Positions 24,160 through 34,504 of a DNA stretch of 64,000 bases are shown piece after piece. Both the position numbers and the translations under genes were made by a program. A model generated the notes under the pieces. That model saw only the letters and a program-made list of their open reading frames with translations, did not search any database and was not told where the DNA came from. Within the stretch, counting starts at the first letter, position 1, and every line of letters starts with the position of its first letter. Source of the stretch: Mucilaginibacter celer (lineage in GTDB: Bacteria; Bacteroidota; Bacteroidia; Sphingobacteriales; Sphingobacteriaceae); the NCBI RefSeq assembly GCF_003576455.2, contig NZ_CP032869.1, forward strand, positions 124,001 through 188,000, in the 5' to 3' direction.

Positions 24160-27100
24160 ATGAAAAGACTGATTTCCTTTCCCCTTTTTGCATTGATGGC
24201 GGCTGTACTCATGGTACAGCCTGCCTTAGCCCAAAGTCCGCAGCTTACTGTTGATGGTAAAAGCAACAACGGCGTAAAGCTGCAGCAGTTAAAAATTGAT
24301 GTGGCTATTTATGGTAACGTAAGCCGCACCACCTGGCAAATGACCTTTGTAAACACCACCCCGCGTATTTTAGAAGGTACATTAACCTTTCCGCTAAAGG
24401 ATGGCATAAGTGTAAGCCGCTACGCGCTGGATATAAACGGAAAAATGCGCGAAGCCGTACCGGTAGACAGGGGCAAGGGCACCGTAACCTTCGAGGCTAT
24501 TGAACGCCGCCGCGTTGATCCCGGTTTGCTGGAGAAAGTAGAAGGCAATGCATTCCGCACCCGTATTTATCCTATCAATCCTAACAGTACCCGCACCGTA
24601 ATTATTGGTTACGAAGAGGAGATCCATTTAGGCGATAAAGGAAACCTGAAATTTAGCCTGCCCTTAAATGTGAAGGATACGGTGGAGAAATTTTTGTTGA
24701 ATGCCTCGGTTATTCAAAGTGCCGATGCCCCTGTAGCTGAAGGGGAGGGGGATGCTTTACATTTCGATAATCACCACAATACGTATTCGGCCTCACTGGC
24801 TAAAAGCAGCTATATGCCCAATCATCCCTTATCATTTCTGATCCCTAAGCCAACTGATGCCGGCGAGGTAATGATCCAGGCGCAGGGCAATAAATACTAT
24901 TATTTTATCAATACCCAATTGCAGGCGAAGGCCATTGGCAAACCCATGCCGCACCGCATAGGGCTGTTGTGGGATGCCTCGTTAAGTGGTGCCAACCGCG
25001 ATATTAAAAAAGACCTGGCCCTGCTTGATGCTTACTTAAAAAAGGTGAACAATGCCGATGTGGTGCTCACAACCTTTAGCAATACCATTTTAAATACAAA
25101 AACCTATACGGTTAATAACGGCAACTGGTCTGATTTAAGGAATGTGCTCGAACATATTACTTATGACGGCGCTACCAACCTGGGTAATATTAACCTGAAC
25201 CCATATAATGCCGACGAGTTTTTGCTGATGAGCGACGGCCACCAAACTTTTGGCGAAAAAACATTAAAGTTGATCAATAAACCCGTTTATTGCATCAATT
25301 CATCAGCCGTGGCCGATTACAGCAACCTGAAGCTCATCGCCCTCAAAACCCACGGCGAAATGATTGATCTGGGTGCCGATGATACCGATAAAGCCCTCGT
25401 TAAGCTTACCACCCGTCCCCTGCATTTTATAGGCATTAAGGCTGAAGCCGGTGTTGAGGAAAATTACCCGTCGTTGCCGGTGGCTGTGGGCAATACCTTT
25501 TCGGTGGCAGGCATTACCCGTAATCCTAATCAAACGCTTACCCTGCAATACGGTTATGATAACAAAGTGAGCCTTGAAAAACAGGTAACGCTTGATTTGG
25601 CCGCCAACGCTGTTGAAGGTGTGGATGTTGCCAAACTTTGGGGGCAGAAAAAGATCAGCGAGCTGGATATCAATTACGAGGCCAACCGCCAGGAGATAGA
25701 ATCGTTAGGTAAGCGTTTTGGCATCGTTACCCGCAACACCTCACTCATCGTATTAGAAAACATCGACGATTATATCCGGTACGAAATTGAACCTCCTGCC
25801 GAATTACAGGAGCAATACAATGCCATTATGAAACAACGCGGCCCGGTTGAAAAACCTCAGCGCGAAAACCTCAGCACCTCAATCGCGATGCAAACGCAGC
25901 TTGGGCAATGGTGGGATAAAGAAACCGAAGTTAAAGAGCAACCTAAACCACAACCCCAGGTTCAGCCCGACGCCAATAGAAAAGCCCGAAACCGCAGAAC
26001 AAAAACAAATGGGCAGGAGCCACCCGCAGTGGCCGAAATGCAGGTAAGGGGTAGTGCTAACGCTAATGTGGCTGATAGAGTGGCCGAACCTGCCGCGCCA
26101 ACCGGAAACCAGCTTGCCGAGGTTGTGGTAGTTGGTTACGGTGTACAAAGAAAAGTATCTGTAACCGGTTCGGTAACTACCATTAGCCCTGCATCGGTTG
26201 ACAATGCATTGGCAGGCCGGGTGGCAGGTGTCACAGCAACTCCTTCGCAGGGCGCAACAGGAGCTAATAGCCAGGTGAATGTGCGCGGTGTTAACAGCAT
26301 AACAGGTGCCCCGCCTTTATATATTGTGGATGGCGTGGCCGTAAGTAATATTAATAGTATCAACCCAAATAATGTTGCCTCAATAAACATTTTGAAGGAT
26401 GCAAGCGCCACGGCATTGTACGGTGCAAGGGCTGCTAACGGTGTAGTGGTGATCAATACCAATGGCAGCAGGCGCGCTGTGGCGGATACGGTTGCAAATA
26501 GCAGCCCGGTGCAAAATGGTGGCATTAATGTTGCCTATAACCCTGTAACTGCCGATTATTTAAAAATCATTCAAAAAACAGCCAAAGCCGCACAGTATCA
26601 AAAATATATTGAGCTCCGCACATCGTTTAGCAGCAATCCGGTTTACTATTTTGATGTGGCCGATTATTTTATAAAAACCGGTAATGCCGAACTGGGCAGG
26701 CGCATCCTGAGCAACCTGGCCGAACTTGACCTGGGCAGCTACGAACTATACAAAATGCTGGGCTATAAATTAAAACAACTGGGCGATGTAGATGGCGAAC
26801 TGTTTGCCTTTAAAAAAGTAACCGAACTGCGCCCGCTCGATCCGCAAAGCTTCCGCGATTATGGTTGGGCCCTGGAAGATGCCGGCCAGCATCAAAAAGC
26901 GCTTGATGTATTGTATACGGCCATGACCAAAAGCTATAACCCTGATGCCGACGGTTTGTACAAAGGCATCGAGGAAGTGTTTTTACCAGAAATAAACCGC
27001 ATTATTGCCCTTAATAAAGGCAAGCTGAACCTAACCGGCATTGATAAAAAGCTGATTAAGGCCATGCCGGTTGATGTGCGGATAGTGATGGACTGGAACA

Positions 27101-27465
27101 TGAACAATACTGATATTGACCTTTGGGTAACCGACCCCAATAACGAAAAATGTTTTTACAGCCATAACCGCACCGAAATTGGCGGCCGCATCTCGCGCGA
27201 TATGACGCAGGGTTTAGGTCCTGAGCAGTTCTTGCTGAAAAAAGCAATTCCCGGTACTTATAAAATAGAGATCAATTACTATGGAGACAGGCAGGCTACC
27301 ATTGCCGGCCCAACCACCATTATGGCCGAAATGTTTACCCACTACGGCACCCCGCAGGAAAAGAAGGAGATTATTGTGCTGCAAATGAAAAAAGATGCAA
27401 ACGGCGCGGTATACATCGGCGATCTGGATTTTAAGCCGGAAGGGAAGGAAGTGGCTGCAAGGTAA
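24160..27465 (+). CDS. Chimeric VIT/vWA-like protein with internal SusC-type plug domain and C-terminal DUF2135
   Basis: An 1101-residue exported protein (signal [24 protein letters not shown]). In order: VIT domain (about 30-160; [36 protein letters not shown]); a vWA-like region with a DASLS MIDAS-type motif (about 270-400); a proline/charged linker (about 575-650); a TonB-receptor plug of SusC/RagA type (about 652-768: [49 protein letters not shown]); TPR-like helices (about 790-960); and DUF2135 (about 965-1090: DIDLWVTDP...). There is no beta-barrel, so it cannot be a transporter. VIT/vWA/DUF2135 proteins are large surface or periplasmic proteins of uncertain role. The plug may bind or mimic a SusC/TonB partner; that is inference. 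Single gene, no operon partner seen. Confidence 0.85.
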   Translation: MKRLISFPLFALMAAVLMVQPALAQSPQLTVDGKSNNGVKLQQLKIDVAIYGNVSRTTWQMTFVNTTPRILEGTLTFPLKDGISVSRYALDINGKMREAVPVDRGKGTVTFEAIERRRVDPGLLEKVEGNAFRTRIYPINPNSTRTVIIGYEEEIHLGDKGNLKFSLPLNVKDTVEKFLLNASVIQSADAPVAEGEGDALHFDNHHNTYSASLAKSSYMPNHPLSFLIPKPTDAGEVMIQAQGNKYYYFINTQLQAKAIGKPMPHRIGLLWDASLSGANRDIKKDLALLDAYLKKVNNADVVLTTFSNTILNTKTYTVNNGNWSDLRNVLEHITYDGATNLGNINLNPYNADEFLLMSDGHQTFGEKTLKLINKPVYCINSSAVADYSNLKLIALKTHGEMIDLGADDTDKALVKLTTRPLHFIGIKAEAGVEENYPSLPVAVGNTFSVAGITRNPNQTLTLQYGYDNKVSLEKQVTLDLAANAVEGVDVAKLWGQKKISELDINYEANRQEIESLGKRFGIVTRNTSLIVLENIDDYIRYEIEPPAELQEQYNAIMKQRGPVEKPQRENLSTSIAMQTQLGQWWDKETEVKEQPKPQPQVQPDANRKARNRRTKTNGQEPPAVAEMQVRGSANANVADRVAEPAAPTGNQLAEVVVVGYGVQRKVSVTGSVTTISPASVDNALAGRVAGVTATPSQGATGANSQVNVRGVNSITGAPPLYIVDGVAVSNINSINPNNVASINILKDASATALYGARAANGVVVINTNGSRRAVADTVANSSPVQNGGINVAYNPVTADYLKIIQKTAKAAQYQKYIELRTSFSSNPVYYFDVADYFIKTGNAELGRRILSNLAELDLGSYELYKMLGYKLKQLGDVDGELFAFKKVTELRPLDPQSFRDYGWALEDAGQHQKALDVLYTAMTKSYNPDADGLYKGIEEVFLPEINRIIALNKGKLNLTGIDKKLIKAMPVDVRIVMDWNMNNTDIDLWVTDPNNEKCFYSHNRTEIGGRISRDMTQGLGPEQFLLKKAIPGTYKIEINYYGDRQATIAGPTTIMAEMFTHYGTPQEKKEIIVLQMKKDANGAVYIGDLDFKPEGKEVAAR

Positions 27466-27525
27466 ACGGCAATAATTAACTTTATATCGGATTGATGTAT
27501 TTGTCTCGTCCTGAAAAAAATTAAA

Positions 27526-27981
27526 ATGAAGAAAGTATTAATCATTTTTATTTTACTCGGTGTTTCAATGTGCAGTGTTTATGCTCAAACTAAAACGATT
27601 AAGGGAAGGGTAATATCTGAGTTTTTCGAAACCACGCCATTTGCGTTAATTATGATTAACGACACAGTTAAAGTTGGCAAAACAGATTTGGATGGCTTTT
27701 TTCAAGTTGAAATCCCTGTTGGGGTAAAAAAAATATCATTTTGGTATCTTGGTTTCGAGCCGGCAATAATAGCGCTTACAGATAAATGTGACGAGGCAGA
27801 GGTTGTAATGATAGCAAGCTTCACTTATGATTTTATGACACCCAAAAGGGTTGATAAACTCCGGATGAAAAGGTACAAAAAACTCCCCCAATTGCATAAG
27901 GAAGCACTTGCGAAAGGTTTATTTAAAACAGATACGGCTTGTTATACACAAGAGTTTAGGCCGTTTTACAAAAAGAAATAG
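27526..27981 (+). CDS. Small secreted protein with carboxypeptidase-regulatory-like domain
   Basis: A 151-residue protein with a signal peptide (MKKVLIIFILLGVSMCSVYAQ). The mature part begins TKTIKGRVISEFFETTPFALIMINDT and continues with KTDLDGFFQVEIPVG and ISFWYLGFEPAI, the pattern of CarboxypepD_reg-like (Ig-like) domains found at the front of SusC proteins. After about residue 105 there is a basic tail (RVDKLRMKRYKKL). It is 60 bp after the VIT/plug gene and could be co-transcribed. Function unknown; free-standing copies of this domain are common in Bacteroidota. Confidence 0.78.
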   Translation: MKKVLIIFILLGVSMCSVYAQTKTIKGRVISEFFETTPFALIMINDTVKVGKTDLDGFFQVEIPVGVKKISFWYLGFEPAIIALTDKCDEAEVVMIASFTYDFMTPKRVDKLRMKRYKKLPQLHKEALAKGLFKTDTACYTQEFRPFYKKK

Positions 27982-28015
27982 CATTGATTTAACCGACTAT
28001 CGGTAAACTCTGCTG

Positions 28016-28076
28016 TCCGTAGACTTTGTCTACGGATACCGTATGCCTGTAGTTTGCAACTACAGGCATACGGTAT
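28016..28076. repeat. Two adjacent hairpins; second is family C, copy 2
   Basis: TCCGTAGAC / GTCTACGGA (28016-28024 with 28028-28036) is followed at once by a perfect 19-bp stem with TGC loop (28036-28054 with 28058-28076) whose core is the same as the hairpin at 23328-23356. It lies between convergent genes ending at 27981 (+) and 28159 (-), where it may terminate both. Confidence 0.75.
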
Positions 28077-28158
28077 TAAAGTATCGCACTACATTCAGTT
28101 GATGTTGTAAAATCCACGTATAACTAACTCGAAGCCAGACACCCGACCAACGGGTGAA

Positions 28159-28668
28159 CTATTCTATTTCCCTTAAAACATCAACACTTATCCAATAAGT
28201 TTTCCTCCCTTTTTTAACAGCTTTGCAGCAACTCTTTATATAAGCCACAATATCATTATAATACCTTTTTAAATTTTCGGTTGCTGCAAACTCCCCGTTA
28301 CCATCAACATGGATAAATTTTGAGTATATATCTATTTCAGATCTTTTATAAGGAATAACCGATTCCGCTGTAAAACCCCGGTAGAATGAGAAATCGATGT
28401 AAGGACCTCCTTTACGTTGATTTACCGCATACGCGGGCTGTTCAATAAATCTGTTCATACTTAAGCTGAGATTTTCGAAAGAATACGCTTCTGCAATTAA
28501 AAAAAAGTGAGTGCTTAGCGTTTGCCGGTATTGAAGAAATTCCTCGCTGTCGGCTATCGTTTTAAACATTTCCGTGTCGAAAAAAATATCCGGGATGAAA
28601 CTACCGCCCTTCTGCTGTATAAAGTTAAATAGCCGCTCTGTATCCTGATCATTAAAATAAAACTCCAT
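28159..28668 (-). CDS. Hypothetical protein
   Basis: A 169-residue soluble protein starting at ATG 28668 (MEFYFNDQDTERLFNFIQQ); the frame is open to 28719 but the extension looks non-coding in character. It has mixed alpha/beta composition, no signal peptide, no cysteine or histidine motif except CC near the end (SCCKAVKKGRKTYW). I do not recognise a family. Its size, aromatic and acidic content, and lack of partners resemble orphan immunity-like or stand-alone proteins common in Bacteroidota. It faces the ECF sigma gene divergently. Confidence 0.6.
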   Translation of the reverse strand: MEFYFNDQDTERLFNFIQQKGGSFIPDIFFDTEMFKTIADSEEFLQYRQTLSTHFFLIAEAYSFENLSLSMNRFIEQPAYAVNQRKGGPYIDFSFYRGFTAESVIPYKRSEIDIYSKFIHVDGNGEFAATENLKRYYNDIVAYIKSCCKAVKKGRKTYWISVDVLREIE

Positions 28669-28805
28669 TGTACCGTTATTTTTTGGGGATCCCCTTTTTA
28701 CCGCCAATATCCGGAACATTCCGCTTTATCAACTTAAATTACCCCAGATTTTACAAATCTCATTACCAAAGTAACATCATACTGTTAAGCTTCATAATAA
28801 AAACC

Positions 28806-28813
28806 TATATTTG
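28806..28813 (+). promoter_or_regulatory. Candidate Bacteroidota -7 box upstream of the ECF sigma gene
   Basis: TATATTTG matches the Bacteroidota sigma-A -7 consensus TAnnTTTG, 82 bp upstream of the ATG at 28895. The -33 region about 20 bp upstream (TGTTAA) is only a weak match to TTTG. The call is tentative. Confidence 0.35.
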
Positions 28814-28894
28814 GTTTTACAGATTTAAACTAAACATTAAGCCACCATGATGTTTGTATAAGTGTTATACAGTATCAAAAGGTATAAAAACACC

Positions 28895-29479
28895 ATGGCC
28901 TATAACGAACTATACATTGATAACGATGCCGAACTGCTGTCGCTTTTAAGCGGGGGCGATAAAGGGGCATTTGATGCCTTGTATAACAAGTACTGGAAAC
29001 AGGTTTATAACGCGGCCTATAAAAGGCTTAACGATGCCGAGCGGGCGCAGGATATAGCCCAGGATGTATTTGTACAACTGTGGACGAGGGAATCAAAATC
29101 GACCATCGAAAACCTGCCTGCCTATTTAATGGTGGCCGCCCGCAACGGCGTGTTTAAATACATGGAAAAGGAATCGAGGTATGCCCAGCTACCCGATACT
29201 GCCCACGAAATTGAAAGTCCCCTTGGCCGGGCCGATGCCAATGTATTGCATGATGAGTTTTTGAAGGCTTTTAATGATTTGATAGAAACGCTGCCTCCGC
29301 AGCAACGCCTTATATTCAATTTACGCTTCAACGAAGGCCTCTCGAGCCAGGAAATAGCCGATCAGCTGCAAATTTCGCCCAAAACTGTGCGTAACCAAAT
29401 GGGCAAAGCACTTGCTACCCTCCGCAGGTCGCTGTTTTTACTTCATGTGCTGCTTTATTTCTATCAAAAAGGTTGGTAA
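28895..29479 (+). CDS. ECF RNA polymerase sigma factor, FecI-like (PUL type)
   Basis: A 194-residue sigma-70-family protein from ATG 28895 (an in-frame GTG at 28862 is less likely). Region 2 (about 20-90: GGDKGAFDALYNKYW..., AQDIAQDVFVQLW) and region 4 (about 125-180: LPPQQRLIFNLRFNEGLSSQEIADQLQISPKTVRNQM) are both clear. It ends with a hydrophobic tail (LLHVLLYFYQKGW) typical of Bacteroidota FecI-like factors. A FecR anti-sigma gene follows after 173 bp and then a SusC with an STN domain, the standard cell-surface-signalling set. Predicted to activate the SusC/SusD locus at 31061 onward. Confidence 0.95.
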   Translation: MAYNELYIDNDAELLSLLSGGDKGAFDALYNKYWKQVYNAAYKRLNDAERAQDIAQDVFVQLWTRESKSTIENLPAYLMVAARNGVFKYMEKESRYAQLPDTAHEIESPLGRADANVLHDEFLKAFNDLIETLPPQQRLIFNLRFNEGLSSQEIADQLQISPKTVRNQMGKALATLRRSLFLLHVLLYFYQKGW

Positions 29480-29652
29480 AACGATTTTTCAGTTATTTTA
29501 TGTGGGATATTTTTATCTTAAGCGGTATTTTGTTGCCAAATTTTTAGCTATGTGATCTTAAGAATATGTTTTTATTAAAAAAATGTAAAAATATTTTTAA
29601 ATCGCGTGGGCTATTTTCATTTTGGCCACTCATGTATATATAAAGGCAGCAA

Positions 29653-30816
29653 ATGGACGAGGCGAATAAAGCATATTTTGTACAGATACTAAAAAAATAC
29701 AGGCTTGGTGAAGCTACGAACGAGGAAATTAAATTTCTCGAATCGTACTACAACCTGTTTGATTTAAATGATGATTTAATTACCGATGACAACGACGCCG
29801 ATTATTTGCACCTGAAAAACGCGATAAAGGCCAACATCGATCAAAAAATAGCGCAATACGAAAAAAAGCCGCTTACTATGCCATCAAAGTATGGCTGGGC
29901 AAAATACGCGGTAGCGGCCTCAATACTTTTATTTGCTGCTGTGGGTACTTACTTTTTTACCCGCAATAACCATAAGGCTGATAAACTTATAGCTAATAAT
30001 TACAAAAGCATAAAACCGGGCAGCAATAAGGCTACCCTCACCCTGGCGGGGGGCAAAACTATCACGCTTGATGATTCGGTTAGCGGGCAAATCGCGCGGC
30101 AGGCCGGCGTTATTATTACCAAATACGCCAACGGACAAATTGTTTACAAAACCGCCGAGCCATCGGGCGAGGTGTTTCAAAACACAATAACCACACCCAA
30201 CGGCGGCCAGTACAGGGTGATCCTGCCCGATGGTACCAATGTTTGGCTCAACGCGGCATCGTCATTAACCTATCCAACAGCTTTTAAAGGTACCGGGCGT
30301 TTGGTTACGCTTACCGGCGAGGGTTATTTTGAGGTGGTTAAAAATAAAGCAATGCCTTTCAGGGTGCACTCGGCCGGGCAAACGGTTGAGGTATTGGGCA
30401 CCCACTTCAATATCAATGCCTATGCCGATGAAGCGCTTGTTAAAACAACGCTGCTGGAAGGTTCGGTAAAAGTGAGTTCGGCGGCTAATTCGGCAGTGAT
30501 TGTTCCGGGGCAGCAGGCCCAGCTGGCAGCTGGTGGGGCAGGAGCTATCCGCCTACAGCAGGTAGATACCGAAAAAGAGGTAGCCTGGAAAAACGGCGTA
30601 TTTTCATTTGCAGATGAGGATCTCCGTACGGTAATGAGGCAAATCAGCCGGTGGTATGATATCGATGTGGTTTACGAAGGAAAGATCCCCGATGAAAAAT
30701 TTTTCGGCGAAATCTCGCGCGGCAGCAACCTTGCCGATGTATTTAAGATCCTCGAGCTGAACAACATAAAGTTTGAGGTTGATGGCAAAATAGTAAAGGT
30801 ATCCTACAGTAAATAA
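29653..30816 (+). CDS. FecR-family anti-sigma factor
   Basis: A 387-residue inner-membrane protein. A cytoplasmic N-terminal helix region binds the sigma factor (about 1-75, YFVQILKKYRLGEATNEEI), one membrane helix (about 85-105, YAVAASILLFAAVGTYFF) follows, then a periplasmic FecR domain (about 175-300: TTPNGGQYRVILPDGTNVWLN, EVLGTHFNINAY) and a DUF4974 STN-contacting C-terminus (about 310-387: WKNGVFSFADEDLRTVMRQISRWYDIDVVYEG). It relays the loaded state of the STN-bearing SusC at 31061 to the ECF sigma factor encoded upstream. Confidence 0.95.
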   Translation: MDEANKAYFVQILKKYRLGEATNEEIKFLESYYNLFDLNDDLITDDNDADYLHLKNAIKANIDQKIAQYEKKPLTMPSKYGWAKYAVAASILLFAAVGTYFFTRNNHKADKLIANNYKSIKPGSNKATLTLAGGKTITLDDSVSGQIARQAGVIITKYANGQIVYKTAEPSGEVFQNTITTPNGGQYRVILPDGTNVWLNAASSLTYPTAFKGTGRLVTLTGEGYFEVVKNKAMPFRVHSAGQTVEVLGTHFNINAYADEALVKTTLLEGSVKVSSAANSAVIVPGQQAQLAAGGAGAIRLQQVDTEKEVAWKNGVFSFADEDLRTVMRQISRWYDIDVVYEGKIPDEKFFGEISRGSNLADVFKILELNNIKFEVDGKIVKVSYSK

Positions 30817-30960
30817 CAGTTCTGAAAAGAAAATATCCGTCCCTAAACTTTATAAAAATCGAAAACTAAACTAACAAACTGAATGCTCACAACTAAAAGA
30901 AATTACATGGAGAAACGAATACGCTAAATCTCAGATAACCCCCTAATTAAAGACAAAAAA

Positions 30961-30988
30961 AACCGGAAGCCTCTCACCGCTTCCGGTT
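30961..30988 (+). terminator. GC-rich hairpin in the SusC leader
   Basis: AACCGGAAGC - CTCTCACC - GCTTCCGGTT, a perfect 10-bp stem with an 8-nt loop, 144 bp after the FecR stop and 72 bp before the SusC ATG. It is preceded by an A-run and followed by GCAAAAAGG, not by a T-tract. It may separate sigma/FecR transcription from SusC, or be part of the SusC mRNA leader. The remainder of this 244-bp gap shows nothing else clear. Confidence 0.5.
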
Positions 30989-31060
30989 GCAAAAAGGTCG
31001 CGCAGCACAAGAAGTTCAAGGCCTGGGCTGCATTTTATTAACCCAATCTTATTCAAAAAT

Positions 31061-34000
31061 ATGAAATTAACTTTTCTTTACAACGCCGTATGCGCAATAC
31101 GGGGGGTAAAGTACAAAATCTTATTAGTATTGAAACTCACCACTATACTGTTACTTGTGGGCGCGTTACACTTATCCGCTGCAAGTTATTCGCAAACGGT
31201 GACATTATCCGGTAAAAACAAAAGTGTGCAATCTGTTTTTACGGACATTAAGCGTCAAACCGGCTATTTGTTTTTTTATAGCGATAAGGTAAACTTAAAA
31301 GGCAAAACAATTGATGCGGATTTTCATAATACGCAGCTTGTTGATGCGCTTACCGCCTGCCTTAAAAATTTTGACCTGAGTTTTACTATTGTAGGTAAAA
31401 CCATCGTGATTCAAAATAAAATTCCCGAGCCGGAACCTGCCCCGGTTATTGCCGCAAACAAAATACCCGTGAGCGGCCGGGTAGTGGATTCGGTAAGTAA
31501 AACCACCATGCCCGGTGTAAATATCGCTATTAAAGGGAGTAAAGGAGTAATAGGCCAGACTAACGAAAAAGGCGAATTTAACGTGCAGGCCGATGCAGGG
31601 CAAACCTTGGTATTCTCGTTTATCGGCTACAAATCTGCAGAAGTTAAAGTTGTGCCAGGGCAATCGATTGTAGTTAAGCTTTTACCGGATATTAATAACA
31701 TAAAAGATATTGTAGTTACCGGTTACCAGGTTATCAAAAAGGATAATTATACCGGCAACGCCATCTCGGTAAGCGGTGCCGACCTGAAACGTAATAATCC
31801 ACAAAACGTAATCAAAGCTATTGCTTCTTTTGATCCGTCATTTAAGGTGCTTGATAATAACTTTGCAGGATCCGATCCTAACAAGCTGCCCAAGATAAAT
31901 GTAAGGGGAGCCACGGCAATTCCATCAATAAACGATGACATACTTGATCGTAACAACCTTTCAAGCAATTACAACCTGCCCGCATTCATACTGGATGGTT
32001 TTGAGGTTTCGCTTCAAAAAGTAGTAGACCTGGACATCAACCGTATCGAATCGGTTACCTTATTAAAAGATGGTGCTGCTACGGCAGTTTACGGTTCAAG
32101 GGCTGCCAATGGTGTAATGGTTATTACCACTAAGGCCCCTGTTGCCGGAAAGTTGCAGTTATCATATAACTATGAACTTACTTTTAACGGACCGGATTTA
32201 TCTGATTATCATGTGCTTAATGCCAAACAAAAAGTAGATTACGAGCGGCTTGTAGGCTTATACAGTACACAAACCCCTACCAGCGGCGATACCAAACAGG
32301 ACGAGCTTGACGCCCAGTTGTTTACGCGCCTGAAAAACGTGGCCAGCGGCGTAAATACTTATTGGTTATCGCAGCCGTTAAGAAATGCTTACCAGCAAAA
32401 GCATTCGGTTTACGTGCAGGGCGGCGACCAATCTTTCAGGTATGGTCTTGATATGCGTTATCAGACACAGCCCGGTGTTATGAAAGGCTCAGACAATACA
32501 CGATATAGCGGCGGGGTTAACTTTACCTACAACCCAAGTTCGAAACTCATCATCAGGAATGATTTAACCATTACACAGGTTAACCAGGTTAACTCACCTT
32601 ATGGCAATTTTGCAACATATGTAAATGCCAATCCTTACTTCCCCATCAGGGATAGTACAGGCAGGTTGGTACAGGAACTTGCCAACTGGCGTATAAACAC
32701 CTTCCGCAAAGGATCAGATCAGTACATCACCGAAAATATTTTTAACCCGTTGTATGAAGCCAGCCTCAGCAATTTTGATAAATCTGCTTATACAGAGATC
32801 TTAGAGTCGTTATCGGCTGATTACAAGCTCTCAAAAGGTTTAAGATTGAGGGCATTAATGAGTGTGAACAAAAATAACAGTACCTCAGATCATTATGTGT
32901 CGCCGTTAAGCAGCGCTTTTTATAATACCGCAGCTGATAAATTAAATAACAGGGGTAGTTATGATTATGGAAATAATGGCAGCCTTCGTTTGGATGGAAA
33001 CGTAACCATCAATTATAACAAAATGCTGGGCGATCACTATTTCAACCTTGTTTTAGGTGCCAACATTTTAGCGTCGAAAACGGATGTTAAATCGTTCTCG
33101 GCCCAGGGTTTCGCAAACGACAGGTTTACCAACATAGGCTTTGCACGTATTTATAAAGAAAACTCGGGACCTTTTGGTGATATTACCAAATCAAGAACTG
33201 CCGGTGCATTCTTTTCGGGTAACTACGCATTCCAGAATAAGTATCTTTTAGATGCATCTGTAAGGGTTGACGGTTCATCGGCTTTCGGTGCCGATAGGCG
33301 TTATGCCCCTTTTGGTTCCTTAGGTATTGGCTGGAACATTCACAAAGAAAATTTCCTGCAAGGCTCAAAAGTAATAAGCCAATTGCGCCTTAAAGGGAGC
33401 ATAGCTACCCTGGGCTCTATCGGTTTTCCTGCTTACCAGTCACGCTCAATTTACTTGTACGATACCCAGCACTGGTATTCAACAGGTATCGGCGCCACCA
33501 TATTGGGTTATGGAAACAGCAACCTGGAGTGGCAAAAAACCCGTACGACAGATGTTGGTATGGACATCGGTTTATTTAAGGACAGGATAGTTATATCGCC
33601 CCGTTACTATTACAAACTTACCAAAGGGCTTATTACCGACATTAACCTCGCCCCATCAACAGGTTTTACTACCTACAAAGATAACCTCGGCGATATGTCG
33701 AACAGGGGTTATGAGCTTTACCTTGTAGCCCAGGTTTTCCATACAACAGATTGGAACATAAACGTTACTGGCAACCTTGCCCATAACGATAACAAAATAA
33801 TCAGTATCTCCAATTCGCTTAAAGCGTTTAATAATAATATAGACAACTTCCAAACCAATACTGATAATAACGCATTTTCAACACCGCTTACCAGGTATGT
33901 TGAGGGGAAATCGCTTACTACCATTTATGCTGTAAAATCATTAGGTATCGATCCTCAGAATGGTAAAGAACTGTTAGTGAAAAAAGATGGTACCCTAACC

Positions 34001-34495
34001 TACGACTGGAATGTTAAGGATGTACAGGACGTAGGTAATACCGCGCCAAAGGCCGAAGGTTTTTTTGGTACTTCGGTTTCGTACAAAAGGTTTTTGATGA
34101 GCGTTAGTTTTCATTACCGTTTTGGCGGCCAGGCCTTCAATCAAACGCTTATTGACAGGGTTGAAAATGCCGACCCGCGCTTTAATGTTGACAGCCGGGT
34201 ACTTGAACAAAGGTGGAAAAAACCGGGCGACCATACATTTTTCAAAAATATTACCGATCTCACTGATACCTACGTTTCATCGAGGTTTGTACAAAAAGAT
34301 AACCTGATTGAGTTGCAGTCGTTATACCTGTCGTATGATTTTAAACTGGCGGCTATTCGTCGTCTGGGGCTTCAAAACCTGAGGCTCGCGGCTACTGCAA
34401 ATGATATTTTCAGGGCTTCAACTATCCAGGCAGAGCGGGGTATTAATTATCCGTTCGCCCGCAGCTTAACATTTTCATTATTAGGTTCATTTTAA
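31061..34495 (+). CDS. SusC/RagA TonB-dependent transporter with N-terminal STN domain
   Basis: An 1144-residue outer-membrane protein. Signal peptide ending SAASYSQ; STN (secretin/TonB short N-terminal) domain about 45-125 (VQSVFTDIKRQTGYLFFY...); carboxypeptidase-regulatory-like domain about 135-215; plug about 220-365 (INVRGATA, PAFILDGFEV, LLKDGAATAVYGSRAANGVMVI); and 22-strand barrel to the end (LTFSLLGSF). The STN domain marks it as a signalling transporter that contacts FecR, whose gene lies upstream. The SusD gene starts 9 bp after its stop. Given the peptidase genes downstream, its substrate may be a peptide or protein fragment rather than a glycan; that is inference. Confidence 0.95.
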   Translation: MKLTFLYNAVCAIRGVKYKILLVLKLTTILLLVGALHLSAASYSQTVTLSGKNKSVQSVFTDIKRQTGYLFFYSDKVNLKGKTIDADFHNTQLVDALTACLKNFDLSFTIVGKTIVIQNKIPEPEPAPVIAANKIPVSGRVVDSVSKTTMPGVNIAIKGSKGVIGQTNEKGEFNVQADAGQTLVFSFIGYKSAEVKVVPGQSIVVKLLPDINNIKDIVVTGYQVIKKDNYTGNAISVSGADLKRNNPQNVIKAIASFDPSFKVLDNNFAGSDPNKLPKINVRGATAIPSINDDILDRNNLSSNYNLPAFILDGFEVSLQKVVDLDINRIESVTLLKDGAATAVYGSRAANGVMVITTKAPVAGKLQLSYNYELTFNGPDLSDYHVLNAKQKVDYERLVGLYSTQTPTSGDTKQDELDAQLFTRLKNVASGVNTYWLSQPLRNAYQQKHSVYVQGGDQSFRYGLDMRYQTQPGVMKGSDNTRYSGGVNFTYNPSSKLIIRNDLTITQVNQVNSPYGNFATYVNANPYFPIRDSTGRLVQELANWRINTFRKGSDQYITENIFNPLYEASLSNFDKSAYTEILESLSADYKLSKGLRLRALMSVNKNNSTSDHYVSPLSSAFYNTAADKLNNRGSYDYGNNGSLRLDGNVTINYNKMLGDHYFNLVLGANILASKTDVKSFSAQGFANDRFTNIGFARIYKENSGPFGDITKSRTAGAFFSGNYAFQNKYLLDASVRVDGSSAFGADRRYAPFGSLGIGWNIHKENFLQGSKVISQLRLKGSIATLGSIGFPAYQSRSIYLYDTQHWYSTGIGATILGYGNSNLEWQKTRTTDVGMDIGLFKDRIVISPRYYYKLTKGLITDINLAPSTGFTTYKDNLGDMSNRGYELYLVAQVFHTTDWNINVTGNLAHNDNKIISISNSLKAFNNNIDNFQTNTDNNAFSTPLTRYVEGKSLTTIYAVKSLGIDPQNGKELLVKKDGTLTYDWNVKDVQDVGNTAPKAEGFFGTSVSYKRFLMSVSFHYRFGGQAFNQTLIDRVENADPRFNVDSRVLEQRWKKPGDHTFFKNITDLTDTYVSSRFVQKDNLIELQSLYLSYDFKLAAIRRLGLQNLRLAATANDIFRASTIQAERGINYPFARSLTFSLLGSF

Positions 34496-34504
34496 TAAAA
34501 AACC

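Noticed and set aside
26136-26525. Assembly join as explanation for the plug domain in the VIT protein
   Set aside because: The frame is continuous for 1101 codons with even codon use and a linker on each side. A join cannot be excluded without reads, but nothing in the sequence suggests it.
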